Source: an uncultured bacterium (GTDB lineage Bacteria > Patescibacteriota > Microgenomatia > UBA1400 > PJMF01). Taken from it: DNA of 23,775 nt. The notes under the pieces were generated by a model that saw nothing but the letters and a program-made list of their open reading frames with translations, ran no database searches and had not been told where the DNA came from. Made by a program: the position numbers and the translations under genes. Every line of letters begins with the position of its first letter. The stretch's first letter is position 1. This document shows positions 9,310 through 17,213 of the stretch, one piece after another. The DNA lies in NCBI GenBank assembly GCA_903959355.1, contig CAJBWJ010000045.1:1-23775 (forward strand), in the 5' to 3' direction.

Positions 9310-9310
9310 A

Positions 9311-10360
9311 ATGCAATTAAAGATCAGTGAAGTTGAAATTCTAATGTTCACCAAGCATCTTTCAGTTATGGTCAAAGCGGGAGTACCTATTACTGAATCA
9401 TTGTCAAATCTTGAAAAAGCAGCTCAAGGTAATTCTAAAAAAGTTATTTTAGCAATTTTAAAAAAAGTTGATCAAGGCGAAACTCTAGCAGAATCAATTC
9501 ATAAAAGCTCTCCAAGTTTTGATGCAATTTATATTTCTTTAATTAGAATCGGTGAGGAATCTGGCAAACTAGATGTAACCCTTGCTTTTCTATCCCAACA
9601 ACTTGCCAAGGTTTATAGTTTAAAACGCAAAATCAAAGGTGCCACTTTGTATCCAACCATAGTCATTGGATTGATGTTTACTATTGGTATGGCTTTATCT
9701 TTATTTGTTTTGCCAAAATTAACTGACTTTTTCGTTGCTTTTGACACCAATTTGCCTTTGTCGACAAAAATTCTTCTATGGCTGGCCAATTTGATGAAGA
9801 ATTATGGCTTTTTAATAGTAGGTGGCTTCATAGGAGCTGTTTTTTTACTGGGACTTTTATTAAATACTAAGAAGATTAAGCCTTGGTGGCACAAAGTATT
9901 ATTTAAAATGCCTTATGTTGGCAGATTAATTCAAGATAGTAAAATTACCGAAAGTTTACGAAATTTAAGCATCTTACTTTCAAGTGGTGTGCCAATCACC
10001 GAATCATGGAAGATTGTTAGTCAAGCTACCGATAATGAATATTTAAGACAAGATCTAGAAAAAGTTGGTGAGGAAATACAAAAAGGTTCGATGATTAGTG
10101 AAGGTATGCAAAAAATTAAGATTACTTCAGTGCCATATTTAGCTCAAAAAATGATTTCCATAGGTGAGCGTACTGGTAAAGTTGATGAAATGGCAATGTA
10201 TGTGGCAGATTACTATGAAGAAGAATTAGATGCTGCTAGTAAGAATTTAACAACGGTGCTCGAGCCAATCTTACTGATAGTTGTTGGTTTAATGGTGGCA
10301 TTTCTAGCTTTGGCAGTGATTAGTCCTATTTATCAAATAACAGGAAGTATAGGAGGCTAA
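9311..10360 (+). CDS. pilC: type IV pilus inner-membrane platform protein PilC (GspF family)
   Basis: The 349-residue protein carries two T2SF repeats, each with a helical cytoplasmic bundle followed by membrane spans. The first repeat contains the family motif FTKHLSVMVKAGVPITESL near the N-terminus; the second contains RNLSILLSSGVPITESW. Spans lie at about 150-170, 190-215 and 320-345. PilC is the membrane platform on which PilB acts. ATG 9311 is chosen because residues from here match the family and it directly follows the pilB stop; an earlier in-frame start at 9212 would lie within pilB and adds an unrelated peptide. An AGGAGG at its 3' end serves the next small gene. Confidence 0.95.
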   Translation: MQLKISEVEILMFTKHLSVMVKAGVPITESLSNLEKAAQGNSKKVILAILKKVDQGETLAESIHKSSPSFDAIYISLIRIGEESGKLDVTLAFLSQQLAKVYSLKRKIKGATLYPTIVIGLMFTIGMALSLFVLPKLTDFFVAFDTNLPLSTKILLWLANLMKNYGFLIVGGFIGAVFLLGLLLNTKKIKPWWHKVLFKMPYVGRLIQDSKITESLRNLSILLSSGVPITESWKIVSQATDNEYLRQDLEKVGEEIQKGSMISEGMQKIKITSVPYLAQKMISIGERTGKVDEMAMYVADYYEEELDAASKNLTTVLEPILLIVVGLMVAFLALAVISPIYQITGSIGG

Positions 10361-10363
10361 AAT

Positions 10364-10510
10364 ATGAAAAAAAATAAAGTCAAAATCAAAGTCAAAGAAT
10401 GCAAATGTGATTGTCTATGTTGCAAAGTGGTTCCAAAACCATGGGATATATTAATTTTGCTTTTCGCAATGGTTTTAATCTTTTATGTATTTACTAAAAT
10501 GGCGATTTGA
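10364..10510 (+). CDS. 48-aa Cys-rich single-span membrane protein in the pilus operon
   Basis: This small gene lies between pilC and the first pseudopilin. Its ATG is preceded by a perfect AGGAGG with seven bases between. The product starts with a lysine-rich stretch, then five cysteines in a compact C-x-C-x-C-x-CC pattern (C13, C15, C17, C19, C20), then a PKPWD turn and one hydrophobic span (about residues 28-44), ending KMAI. It stops at TGA 10508-10510. The cysteine cluster would sit on the cytoplasmic side by the positive-inside rule and could bind a metal or form disulfides; this is inference. I know of no family with this pattern. The strong ribosome binding site and the position inside a tight operon are the main evidence that it is translated. 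Confidence 0.72.
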   Translation: MKKNKVKIKVKECKCDCLCCKVVPKPWDILILLFAMVLIFYVFTKMAI

Positions 10511-10940
10511 TAATCAATTGAAATTATCAAATGGTTTTACACTAATAGAATTATTATTAGTAGTGGCCCTAATTGCTACGATCGCGGTGATGACTGCTCC
10601 TTTTGCTGGACAGCTTTATCAACGCGTCAATCTAGAAACAACTACTAGTGCTGTTGTTTCTGCTCTTCATAAAGCTCAGTCAAATTCTCTTGAAGGCAAA
10701 GGAAATAATAGTTGGGGAATTTGTTTAAATGGCAGCAATGTGAGAGTTTATTTGGGAAGTTGTGCTAGTCCCACTCAAAAAGAAGATTGGGGTGTAGTAA
10801 GCACAATGACTATTTCTGGATTATCAGACACGACTTTTTCTAGACTTAGAGGTGAGCCAAGTGGCGCCCTATCAATCACAGTTTCTAATTTAGCTGGCAG
10901 CAATACGATTACGGCAAATTTAGCAGGAGGCATATGGTAA
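10485..10940 (+). CDS. type IV pseudopilin (GspH/FimT-like minor pilin)
   Basis: The prepilin signature NGFTLIELLLVVALIATIAV is present: a short basic leader, cleavage after glycine (G17 if ATG 10485 is used), phenylalanine at mature position 1, glutamate at position 5 and a hydrophobic helix. The remainder (about 110 residues) is a small globular domain with KAQSNSLEGKGNNSWGICLNG, reminiscent of GspH/FimT minor pilins, with two cysteines. The start is uncertain: ATG 10485 overlaps the small Cys-rich gene by 26 nt, while TTG 10518 would give a conventional six-residue leader but has no clear ribosome binding site. The stop overlaps the next gene by seven bases. Confidence 0.87.
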   Translation: MYLLKWRFDNQLKLSNGFTLIELLLVVALIATIAVMTAPFAGQLYQRVNLETTTSAVVSALHKAQSNSLEGKGNNSWGICLNGSNVRVYLGSCASPTQKEDWGVVSTMTISGLSDTTFSRLRGEPSGALSITVSNLAGSNTITANLAGGIW

Positions 10941-12718
10941 AAGTCAAAAATGGTTTCGGTTTAATCGAAATTATTTTAGCAATTGGTATTTTTGCTTTAA
11001 TTGCTTCAACTGGAGTCATTACCATCTTGCATAGTTTTAGTATCAATCGCTTAGGTGAAGAACAAACTCAAGCTGCTAATTATGCTAATCAGGGTTTAGA
11101 AGCAGTCCGCTCAATTCGTAAGAATAGTTGGAGCAGTTTAACTGATGGAACTTATGGCTTGAGCGCTGGCGGCGGCTCATGGGCTTTTTCTGGTGCTAGC
11201 GATACTAGTGGCAAGATCACTAGAACTGTCAAAATTGAAACAGGTAATCGTGATGGAAGTGGAAATATTGTAGACGTGGGTACTCCAGATCCAAATCTAA
11301 AAAAAGTTACTAGCACTGCTGCTTGGAACTTTGGAGCAAATCGAAATAATAGTGTTATTACGGTTGAATACTTAACTAATTTTTCCAAAACCATTGCCAA
11401 TGCTGGAGACGGTTTATTAACTTATTCTAATGCTTCGATTCTGCCTAAGTGGAAAAGCTATTCTAATATCAGTAATACTTTTGCTGCTGTTACAGATATG
11501 CCTAGTGGAGCAGTAGCAAGAAATTGGGCTAGTGCTGTTTCTCCAACTAAAAATGAAATGACAGCTGTCTACACCAATAACACTGGAGTGCTTAGAGTGA
11601 TGTGTTTCAACGGTTCAACTTGGAGTCAAGATTTCAGTGTAACTGTTGGTGGCACTGGAACTACGCGTAGATTTGATGTGGCTTATGAAAAAACAACTGG
11701 CGACGTGATGGTGGCTTATTCCACTAATACTGCTACTACGAATGAGTTGGCTTATATTACCAAACCTGGAGCTTCTGATTGCGGCAGTGCCAATTGGAGT
11801 GGAGTAACTAATCTAGATCCTGTGCGTACAACTGGTACCATCCATTGGGTAAAGATTTCTGATGATGTTAGAGCTGGCTCTAATTTGTTGGCCATGATCT
11901 GGGCTGATGCCAATGCAGATTTATCTGCCATGGTTTGGTCTGGTACTGCCTGGGTTAATGAGCCAGCTGCTGTGACTGAAGCAAGTTTGGAGATCGTCAC
12001 TACTGCTCAAGATGTAGAGGATTTTGACATAGAGTATGAGTCAATTTCTGGCGACATTATGCTAGTTTGGGCTAATTCAGCTGGAAGTAATGCAGTTAAT
12101 GGTGTGAGATATAGAGTTTGTACTGGTGGTACGAGTACTTGTACTTGGGGTGCAGTAACTACTCCACCAACTTTTGCCGATGATGCGACAAATTTAGATT
12201 TAGCGGCTGATCCAAGCACTGATGCGATGGTTTTTGCTTCTATTGGCAATGCTGGCTCCGACATGCAGTCAGGCTATTGGAGTGGAACTGCCTGGACCAA
12301 TGGTGCCAATAGAGACACTTCTTGTGCAGCTCCTGCTGCTGGTACCAAGAGAATAGCTGTTGGCTGGCTAAACTCTGGAGCGACCAAACGAAGCATAGTG
12401 GTTTATAACGATAGTGGTTCTGGTGCTGTGAACTGGTACATAGCTAATGCGGGGACTTTTACTGTTCAGACTGATTGGGTGACAGCGCCAGTGATGAGCA
12501 CAACAGTTGGTTCAATGGACTTAGTTCAAGACCCTAAAAATTTAGATCGTTTGATGTTGGTAGTTGCAGATGGAGCTAATGATCTTTTTACCAAGCGCGT
12601 CGTCATGACTTCTGTGCCAGCTTTTACTTGGACTAATGCTGATGGCGGTGTGGCTCACGATATTGCTCTGCCAGCTAATATTGCTAAGCCATTTACTTAT
12701 AATTATTGGAGAAATTAA
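10934..12718 (+). CDS. large minor pilin with C-terminal repeat (beta-propeller-like) domain
   Basis: The N-terminus KNGFGLIEIILAIGIFALIASTG is a class III prepilin signal (cleavage after G8, E at mature +5). The protein runs to 594 residues, about four times normal pilin length. After a GspI/PilV-like stem (to about residue 165), the rest is a secreted, Thr/Ser/Ala/Trp-rich region with recurring motifs. FDVAYE at 247, FDIEYE at 364, LDLAAD at 421 and MDLVQD at 528 each precede a hydrophobic strand, and WSGTAW occurs at 335 and again at 449. The spacings (117, 57, 107 and 114) are near multiples of 55-57, suggesting propeller-like blades. It is a likely tip-located minor pilin and candidate adhesin (inference). 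AGGAGG precedes ATG 10934 by three bases. Confidence 0.85.
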   Translation: MVKVKNGFGLIEIILAIGIFALIASTGVITILHSFSINRLGEEQTQAANYANQGLEAVRSIRKNSWSSLTDGTYGLSAGGGSWAFSGASDTSGKITRTVKIETGNRDGSGNIVDVGTPDPNLKKVTSTAAWNFGANRNNSVITVEYLTNFSKTIANAGDGLLTYSNASILPKWKSYSNISNTFAAVTDMPSGAVARNWASAVSPTKNEMTAVYTNNTGVLRVMCFNGSTWSQDFSVTVGGTGTTRRFDVAYEKTTGDVMVAYSTNTATTNELAYITKPGASDCGSANWSGVTNLDPVRTTGTIHWVKISDDVRAGSNLLAMIWADANADLSAMVWSGTAWVNEPAAVTEASLEIVTTAQDVEDFDIEYESISGDIMLVWANSAGSNAVNGVRYRVCTGGTSTCTWGAVTTPPTFADDATNLDLAADPSTDAMVFASIGNAGSDMQSGYWSGTAWTNGANRDTSCAAPAAGTKRIAVGWLNSGATKRSIVVYNDSGSGAVNWYIANAGTFTVQTDWVTAPVMSTTVGSMDLVQDPKNLDRLMLVVADGANDLFTKRVVMTSVPAFTWTNADGGVAHDIALPANIAKPFTYNYWRN

Positions 12719-13227
12719 TGAAAAAAAATGGTTTTACTTTTATTGAATTGCTTATTTATATAGCTCTGGTGTCAGTTTTAGCTACTGTTTCCGTTCTATT
12801 CGTTACTAACGTTACTTCTTCTAGAGTTAAAGTTAAAGTGCAGGAAGAAGTCATGTATAGTGCTAGATTTCTAAGTGAAAGAATTGGCAGAGAAATTAGA
12901 GGAGCGAGTGCGATTACGTCTTTGGCAGCAAATGATTTGTGTTTAGTCATGGTTGATGCAGCTCGTAATCCTACTAGAATTTATTTGAGTGCTGGTAGAG
13001 CAAGAATCGGTTGGGGTGGTGGCGGCGCCTGCAGCGCCACAACCAATAATTATGATTTGACCGGACCAGATATTACAGTTAATTCACTTGGTTTTGTAAA
13101 TTTAACTAGTGGTCTAAGTGAAAATATAGATTACAGCATCAGTATTTCTGGTAAAAATATAAACAATAGACAAGAATGGATTTTTGATACAAGCCTGGAA
13201 GGTTCAAGTGAAATACGCACAAACTAA
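12718..13227 (+). CDS. type IV minor pilin (PilW/GspJ-like)
   Basis: The 169-residue protein starts with KKNGFTFIELLIYIALVSVL, a prepilin leader with cleavage after G5, F+1 and E+5, followed by one hydrophobic helix. The RFLSERIGREIRGASAI segment after the helix resembles the PilW/GspJ minor pilins. ATG 12718 overlaps the upstream stop (TAATG) and has GGAG six bases before it; the in-frame TTG at 12706 lies inside that ribosome binding site and is not the start. The 3' end overlaps the next gene by 20 nt. Together with the two preceding genes it forms a minor-pilin set of the kind that primes pilus assembly. Confidence 0.87.
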   Translation: MKKNGFTFIELLIYIALVSVLATVSVLFVTNVTSSRVKVKVQEEVMYSARFLSERIGREIRGASAITSLAANDLCLVMVDAARNPTRIYLSAGRARIGWGGGGACSATTNNYDLTGPDITVNSLGFVNLTSGLSENIDYSISISGKNINNRQEWIFDTSLEGSSEIRTN

Positions 13228-13597
13228 AGCTAACGGTTATATAGCAATTACTAGCATGATAGTACTTACAGCAGTGGTTGTTTCTGTTGGACTTATAGCT
13301 ACTTTTTCAGCGATCGGCAATGCGCAAATGGCTTTGGGAGGAGCTCAGGCTGATGGTGCAAGAGCTTTGGCAGAATCTTGCATGGAAGAAGTTCTTCTTA
13401 AAATTAATACTACTTCTAGTGTTCCATCGACTGTTAATACCCCCTTAGGAAATTGCACTGTGACAACTGATGCTCAAGCAGGTAGCAACTACACCGTTAG
13501 TGTAACTGCCACCAAAGACAATAGGAGCAAAAAAATTACTACTTCAGTATCAAGAACAACAACTGTGTCGGTAACCTCTTGGCTTGAACAAAATTAA
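13208..13597 (+). CDS. PilX-like pilus-associated membrane protein
   Basis: The 129-residue protein has a short polar N-terminus (KYAQTKANGYIAI), one hydrophobic helix (about 14-38) and an alanine-rich helix with ARALAESCMEEVLLKI, the arrangement of PilX-like proteins that accompany minor pilins; the GFxxxE prepilin signature is not preserved (NGYIAIT instead). The start is taken as GTG 13208, preceded by GGAAGG five bases upstream; the longer TTG start at 13184 lacks such a site. Two cysteines are present (in AESCMEE and GNCTV). It is the last gene of the tightly overlapping pilus run. Confidence 0.72.
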   Translation: MKYAQTKANGYIAITSMIVLTAVVVSVGLIATFSAIGNAQMALGGAQADGARALAESCMEEVLLKINTTSSVPSTVNTPLGNCTVTTDAQAGSNYTVSVTATKDNRSKKITTSVSRTTTVSVTSWLEQN

Positions 13598-13598
13598 A

Positions 13599-13627
13599 TA
13601 GACAAAATTTAGCAAAAATGCCATACT
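13599..13627 (+). promoter_or_regulatory. promoter upstream of the LytR_C-domain gene
   Basis: -35 TAGACA (13599-13604, 5 of 6), 17-bp spacer, -10 CATACT (13622-13627, 4 of 6). Predicted start of transcription is about 13634, nine bases before the ATG. Confidence 0.5.
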
Positions 13628-13642
13628 GATAGAGTAAAAAAT

Positions 13643-14629
13643 ATGAGTAAGACTGTCTTGTATGTAGCCAAAGATGTTTTGGTGGCTGTTTATCTTGAGA
13701 AAGATAAGTGGTCCACTAAACAATGGCTTTGGAATGACAAGAATATCACCAACGTTCTTAAAGAAATTAAAGCAATTAATTCGCATTGGATTCTTTTGCT
13801 TTCTCCTGAGGTTTCTTATTTCAAAAAAATTGAAGACGATCAAGTGCTGAGTAGAGACATGATAGCTGAAAAATTACCACAATTATTTCCGGAAATATTA
13901 GCATCTCGTCAGTGGGATTGGAAAAAACTAGAAAAAAATACTTATTTAATAGAAGTTGTCACTACTAAAGTTTGGAAATGGATTGAAGCAGCTGAAAAAA
14001 TAGGTATGGTCTTTGACAAAATTACGACAGCTAAATATGTCGCAGAAACAAATAAGCTTGAATTGACTGATCCTCATGGATTGTTTAAAGCAGTTTTAGC
14101 TGAAAAAAAAGACAGCGGTAAAGATGAAAATGTCTTGAATATTACTGTTAAAAAACCTAGAAATAATAAGACAATTATTTTATCAATTGTTCTATTATTA
14201 ATTGCTTCAGTTTTTATGACTGGAGCTTGGTTTTTAAATCAAAGAACTCAAAAATTAAGAGAAGAAGCCATAGTCCAACAAATTTTACAGGAACAAGCTT
14301 TACAAATCACTCCAACTCCAGAACCAACTCAAACTCCAGAGCCACAAGATTTTAACTTACGTCTAAAAAATAATTCTGGAATCGCAAGTTCTGCTAGTGA
14401 AATGGCGACGCTTTTTAGTGGTGCCGGATTTGCTAATGTAGAAATTCTTGCCGCAACCAATGCAGCAGAGAAAAAAATTGTCAAAGAAACAACTGTTCAT
14501 AGTAAATTTGAATTACCCACTAACATAAAAGATACCATAAGTAATATTTTACAAAAAAAAGAAACGGTCTATCAGATTGATATGACTGAAAATGATGTAG
14601 TTGATATCTTAATTATTATTGGTTCATAA
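13643..14629 (+). CDS. membrane protein with C-terminal LytR_C-like domain, pilus locus
   Basis: The 328-residue protein has an N-terminal cytoplasmic region (about 1-170, unrecognised, Trp/Lys-rich), one membrane span (about 177-198), a helical stretch, a Pro-Thr-Glu linker (about 220-234) and an extracellular C-terminal domain (about 236-328). The last domain reads LRLKNNSGIASSASEMATLFSGAGFANVEI and ends with DVVDILIIIGS, which matches the LytR_C pattern (short N-G-S-G segment, then a final V-V-I-I-G strand). LytR_C domains occur at the C-terminus of cell-wall-linked LytR-CpsA-Psr proteins, but no LCP catalytic domain is present. Its place between the minor pilins and the major pilin suggests a link between pilus and envelope, perhaps filling a PilN/PilM-like role; that is inference. 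Confidence 0.7.
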   Translation: MSKTVLYVAKDVLVAVYLEKDKWSTKQWLWNDKNITNVLKEIKAINSHWILLLSPEVSYFKKIEDDQVLSRDMIAEKLPQLFPEILASRQWDWKKLEKNTYLIEVVTTKVWKWIEAAEKIGMVFDKITTAKYVAETNKLELTDPHGLFKAVLAEKKDSGKDENVLNITVKKPRNNKTIILSIVLLLIASVFMTGAWFLNQRTQKLREEAIVQQILQEQALQITPTPEPTQTPEPQDFNLRLKNNSGIASSASEMATLFSGAGFANVEILAATNAAEKKIVKETTVHSKFELPTNIKDTISNILQKKETVYQIDMTENDVVDILIIIGS

Positions 14630-14630
14630 T
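14601..14630 (+). promoter_or_regulatory. dedicated promoter of the major pilin gene
   Basis: -35 TTGATA (14601-14606, 5 of 6), 18-bp spacer, -10 CATAAT (14625-14630, 5 of 6), overlapping the stop codon of the upstream gene. Predicted transcription start is about 14637, just ahead of the AAAGGAGGT ribosome binding site at 14639-14647. Confidence 0.6.
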
Positions 14631-14650
14631 AGAACATGAAAGGAGGTCAA

Positions 14651-15112
14651 ATGACCCAAAAACAAAAAGGTTTTACTTTGATTGAGCTATTAGTGGTAAT
14701 CTCCATTATTGCTCTGTTGGCCGTGACAGTATTTGTCGCTCTTGATCCAGTAAAAAGATTTGCAGATGCTCGCAACTCTCGTCGCTGGTCAGATGTGAAC
14801 GAAATGATCACTGCAGTGCACGAATACATTGTTGATAACAAGGGAGCTTTCCCAGCAGGTTTATCGACTGGTTTAGTTGCTACTCAGTTAGGATCTTGTG
14901 CAACTGGCGGTGCTACATTGTGTAGCGGCGCAGCTGCTGCTTGTGTAAACTTGGCTACACCATTAGCTAAGTATCTCAAAGCCATGCCTTTTGATAACAA
15001 AGTTGGTTCAGCAACATCTACAGCTTACAAAGTTGAAGTTGATGCTAACAACATTGTTACTATCACTGCTTGTGCATCTGAGAATGGCGAGGTAATTTCA
15101 GTTTCTCGTTAA
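14651..15112 (+). CDS. major type IV pilin (probable)
   Basis: The 153-residue prepilin has leader MTQKQKG, cleavage after G7, then FTLIELLVVISIIALLAVTV with E at mature +5 and the long hydrophobic N-terminal helix. The helix continues as DPVKRFADARNSRRWSDVNEMITAVHEY, a motif common among pseudopilins of this kind. The globular part has five cysteines that could form disulfides. An excellent ribosome binding site (AAAGGAGGT) precedes ATG 14651; the ATG at 14636 is upstream of that site and is not favoured. Its own promoter, the strong ribosome binding site and a strong terminator right after it suggest high monocistronic expression, as expected for the main fibre subunit. That it is the major subunit rather than another minor pilin is inference. 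Confidence 0.85.
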   Translation: MTQKQKGFTLIELLVVISIIALLAVTVFVALDPVKRFADARNSRRWSDVNEMITAVHEYIVDNKGAFPAGLSTGLVATQLGSCATGGATLCSGAAAACVNLATPLAKYLKAMPFDNKVGSATSTAYKVEVDANNIVTITACASENGEVISVSR

Positions 15113-15133
15113 TTCTAGTTTAGAAATATAAAT

Positions 15134-15168
15134 AAACCCGGAAGTTTAATTACTCCCGGGTTTTTTAT
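15134..15168 (+). terminator. intrinsic terminator after the pilin gene
   Basis: AACCCGG and CCGGGTT form the stem, extended by AGT/ACT past one mismatch around a TTAATT loop, followed by a T-rich run at 15160-15170. It closes the pilin transcription unit. Confidence 0.88.
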
Positions 15169-15211
15169 TTAAGAAAAAATTTGTCTAGTCCTGACGACTT
15201 GACTATGTTAC

Positions 15212-15217
15212 GATAAT
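15212..15217 (+). promoter_or_regulatory. possible -10 box of the acyltransferase gene
   Basis: GATAAT lies 11 nt before ATG 15229, with CTGACG 15 bp upstream as a poor -35. If used, the mRNA would start at or next to the start codon. Confidence 0.3.
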
Positions 15218-15228
15218 TATTGCTAATC

Positions 15229-17205
15229 ATGACTGATCTAAATATAGATAAAAATAAAAGACTAACTCAGCTCGATGGTTTGCGTGGTTTGGCAATTCTT
15301 TTAGTTTTTTTCACTCACGCCAGGCTTGGTCCCTTATTTGAAATAAATTCCCCGATAATCAAAACTTTTCTTTCAGTGCTAACTAGTAACGGTGGCATAG
15401 GAGTATCGATTCTTTTTTTACTTAGTGGCTATTTAATGATGAGTTTGTATCCCATTGTTCCTTCAGCAATGGCTTTCTGGCAAAAGAGATACACTAGAAT
15501 TTTTCCAGCTTTTTTAACAATGACAGTGGCATTAGCAGTAGTAAGATTTTTGTGGAAAGATATTCCTTGGTGGCTAATTTTAATGATTGCTTTCTCGGTG
15601 ATTAGACTTGGCGGATACATATGGGAAAAAGTTAGAAAATCATCAAAGCGTTTGGAAATTGGTCAAGCATTATTTAAATTTTTTATATTTGCTCAGTTAG
15701 CTATAGCAATAGGCTATGTAGTTTTTCAAAAGCTTATTCCTCCTGCAGTTTTTATGCAACTTTGGCCAGAATGGACACGAGTTTTCATTACTTGGCTGGT
15801 AAATGCCACCATGAGTTTGCCATTTGGTAATTACATCGGCCAGTTAGATGGAGTTTATTGGAGTGTTTGCACCGAAGTGCTTTTTTACTTGTTATATCCA
15901 AGATTATTTTTGCCTTTATTTAATTTAATTGTCTCTAAGAAATCTTGGCTTCTTAATATATTGGCTTTAATTAGTGCTGCTTTGTTTTTCTATGGTCTGA
16001 ATTTAATAAGTGTAAATATATTAGGATTACATTTATTGCAATTGCATTTAGCCATCTTTTTTGTCTTAGGAATGTCAGTTAGTAGATTTGAGCATTCAGC
16101 AGTTGGCCAGAAATTAGCTGAAAAAATTAATCAAACACCTGGATTAATTTGGAGCTTATTTTCTCTATCAGCCGTATTAACTGCGCCTCTTTTATGGAAA
16201 TTAATTGTGCTTCCAGCAGGTGTTGATACCATATTATGGTCAATACCACTGACAATAATGCTTTTCCTCACTTTAACTGTTAGAAATGCTTGGGCTAGTT
16301 GTTTACAATCAAAATGGTTAATATTGCTTGGTACGGTTAGCTATGCAATATATTTAACTCATACTTTGGCCTTGGAGATATTTGTGAAGAATGGCCCACC
16401 ACAAACAATCTCGCAAACGCTTCTGACTTTAATTATTTCAATCATTGTTGTTGGTCTTTTAGCTACAATAGTACATATATATTTAGAGCGACCTTATCTT
16501 TTTGACAAAATCAAAGCAACTCCGAAATTAAAGATGCAACCGCCAAAAAGCATAGAAAAAATTACTATATTCATATTAATTATTGGGTATTTATCATTAG
16601 TGTGGATATCTTATCGAGTGCCAGTTTCTATTTTGGCTAGAATAGAGAATCATATTGTTTCAGAATTGCCTTTGATTAGTCCAATTACAAATCAAGATTC
16701 TCTTATTTTGCCATTCACTGTTACGCAGAATAATTTAGGAATGCTAATGGTTAATATAAAACCTTTGTCTAAAGCTGAATCGGCAAAATTAGGTTTAGAT
16801 CAAGTTGGTGGCGAAACGCTAGCAAATTTGAGAGCTATTTTGAGATCAGGAGATCAAATAATTAATCAAATTGATTTCCCAATGTACCAAATTTACAGCG
16901 CTCGTTTTTTTACCATTGGATTGCCAATTCAATCAGATTCAGAGAATAAAACATATCAACTTGAATTAAGCATTACCAGTCCACTTGCTGATAAAAACTT
17001 AGCGCTTGTAAATGAAAAAAGTGCTTTAAGAAGTGTATATTTTCAATCAAAACAATATTATTTAAAAAATCCAAGCATTTTAATCAAATTGATTTTGGAA
17101 AAAGCTATTCAGCCATTTACTGAGCAAACTGCTTTAAAAACTCTATTTTATGCCTTACCTTTATCTTTAATTCTTGTTGGCGTTTATATTTTTCGTAAAA
17201 AATAA
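15229..17205 (+). CDS. membrane acyltransferase-3 family protein with extra C-terminal domain
   Basis: The 658-residue protein opens with LDGLRGLAILLVFFTHA, the acyltransferase-3 (OafA-like) start motif with R19 and H30, and has about ten membrane spans to residue 420, including the family segment GVYWSVCTEVLFYLLYP. Family members transfer acetyl or other acyl groups onto surface glycans. After residue 440 there is a further span (about 446-465), then about 165 polar residues predicted outside the membrane, then a final span (about 635-655) and a KK end. This C-terminal part does not look like the SGNH hydrolase domain often fused to this family, and I do not recognise it. ATG 15229 is used; the in-frame TTG at 15220 is implausible. 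It runs almost into the convergent methyltransferase gene. Confidence 0.87.
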   Translation: MTDLNIDKNKRLTQLDGLRGLAILLVFFTHARLGPLFEINSPIIKTFLSVLTSNGGIGVSILFLLSGYLMMSLYPIVPSAMAFWQKRYTRIFPAFLTMTVALAVVRFLWKDIPWWLILMIAFSVIRLGGYIWEKVRKSSKRLEIGQALFKFFIFAQLAIAIGYVVFQKLIPPAVFMQLWPEWTRVFITWLVNATMSLPFGNYIGQLDGVYWSVCTEVLFYLLYPRLFLPLFNLIVSKKSWLLNILALISAALFFYGLNLISVNILGLHLLQLHLAIFFVLGMSVSRFEHSAVGQKLAEKINQTPGLIWSLFSLSAVLTAPLLWKLIVLPAGVDTILWSIPLTIMLFLTLTVRNAWASCLQSKWLILLGTVSYAIYLTHTLALEIFVKNGPPQTISQTLLTLIISIIVVGLLATIVHIYLERPYLFDKIKATPKLKMQPPKSIEKITIFILIIGYLSLVWISYRVPVSILARIENHIVSELPLISPITNQDSLILPFTVTQNNLGMLMVNIKPLSKAESAKLGLDQVGGETLANLRAILRSGDQIINQIDFPMYQIYSARFFTIGLPIQSDSENKTYQLELSITSPLADKNLALVNEKSALRSVYFQSKQYYLKNPSILIKLILEKAIQPFTEQTALKTLFYALPLSLILVGVYIFRKK

Positions 17206-17213
17206 TTTTAAAT

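Noticed and set aside
9212..9310. N-terminal extension of PilC from 9212
   Set aside because: It overlaps the 3' end of pilB by about 100 nt, and the added residues do not match the GspF family start.
15199..15227. TTGACT / GCTAAT pair as acyltransferase promoter
   Set aside because: The predicted transcription start would fall inside the coding sequence after ATG 15229; GATAAT at 15212 is the better position.
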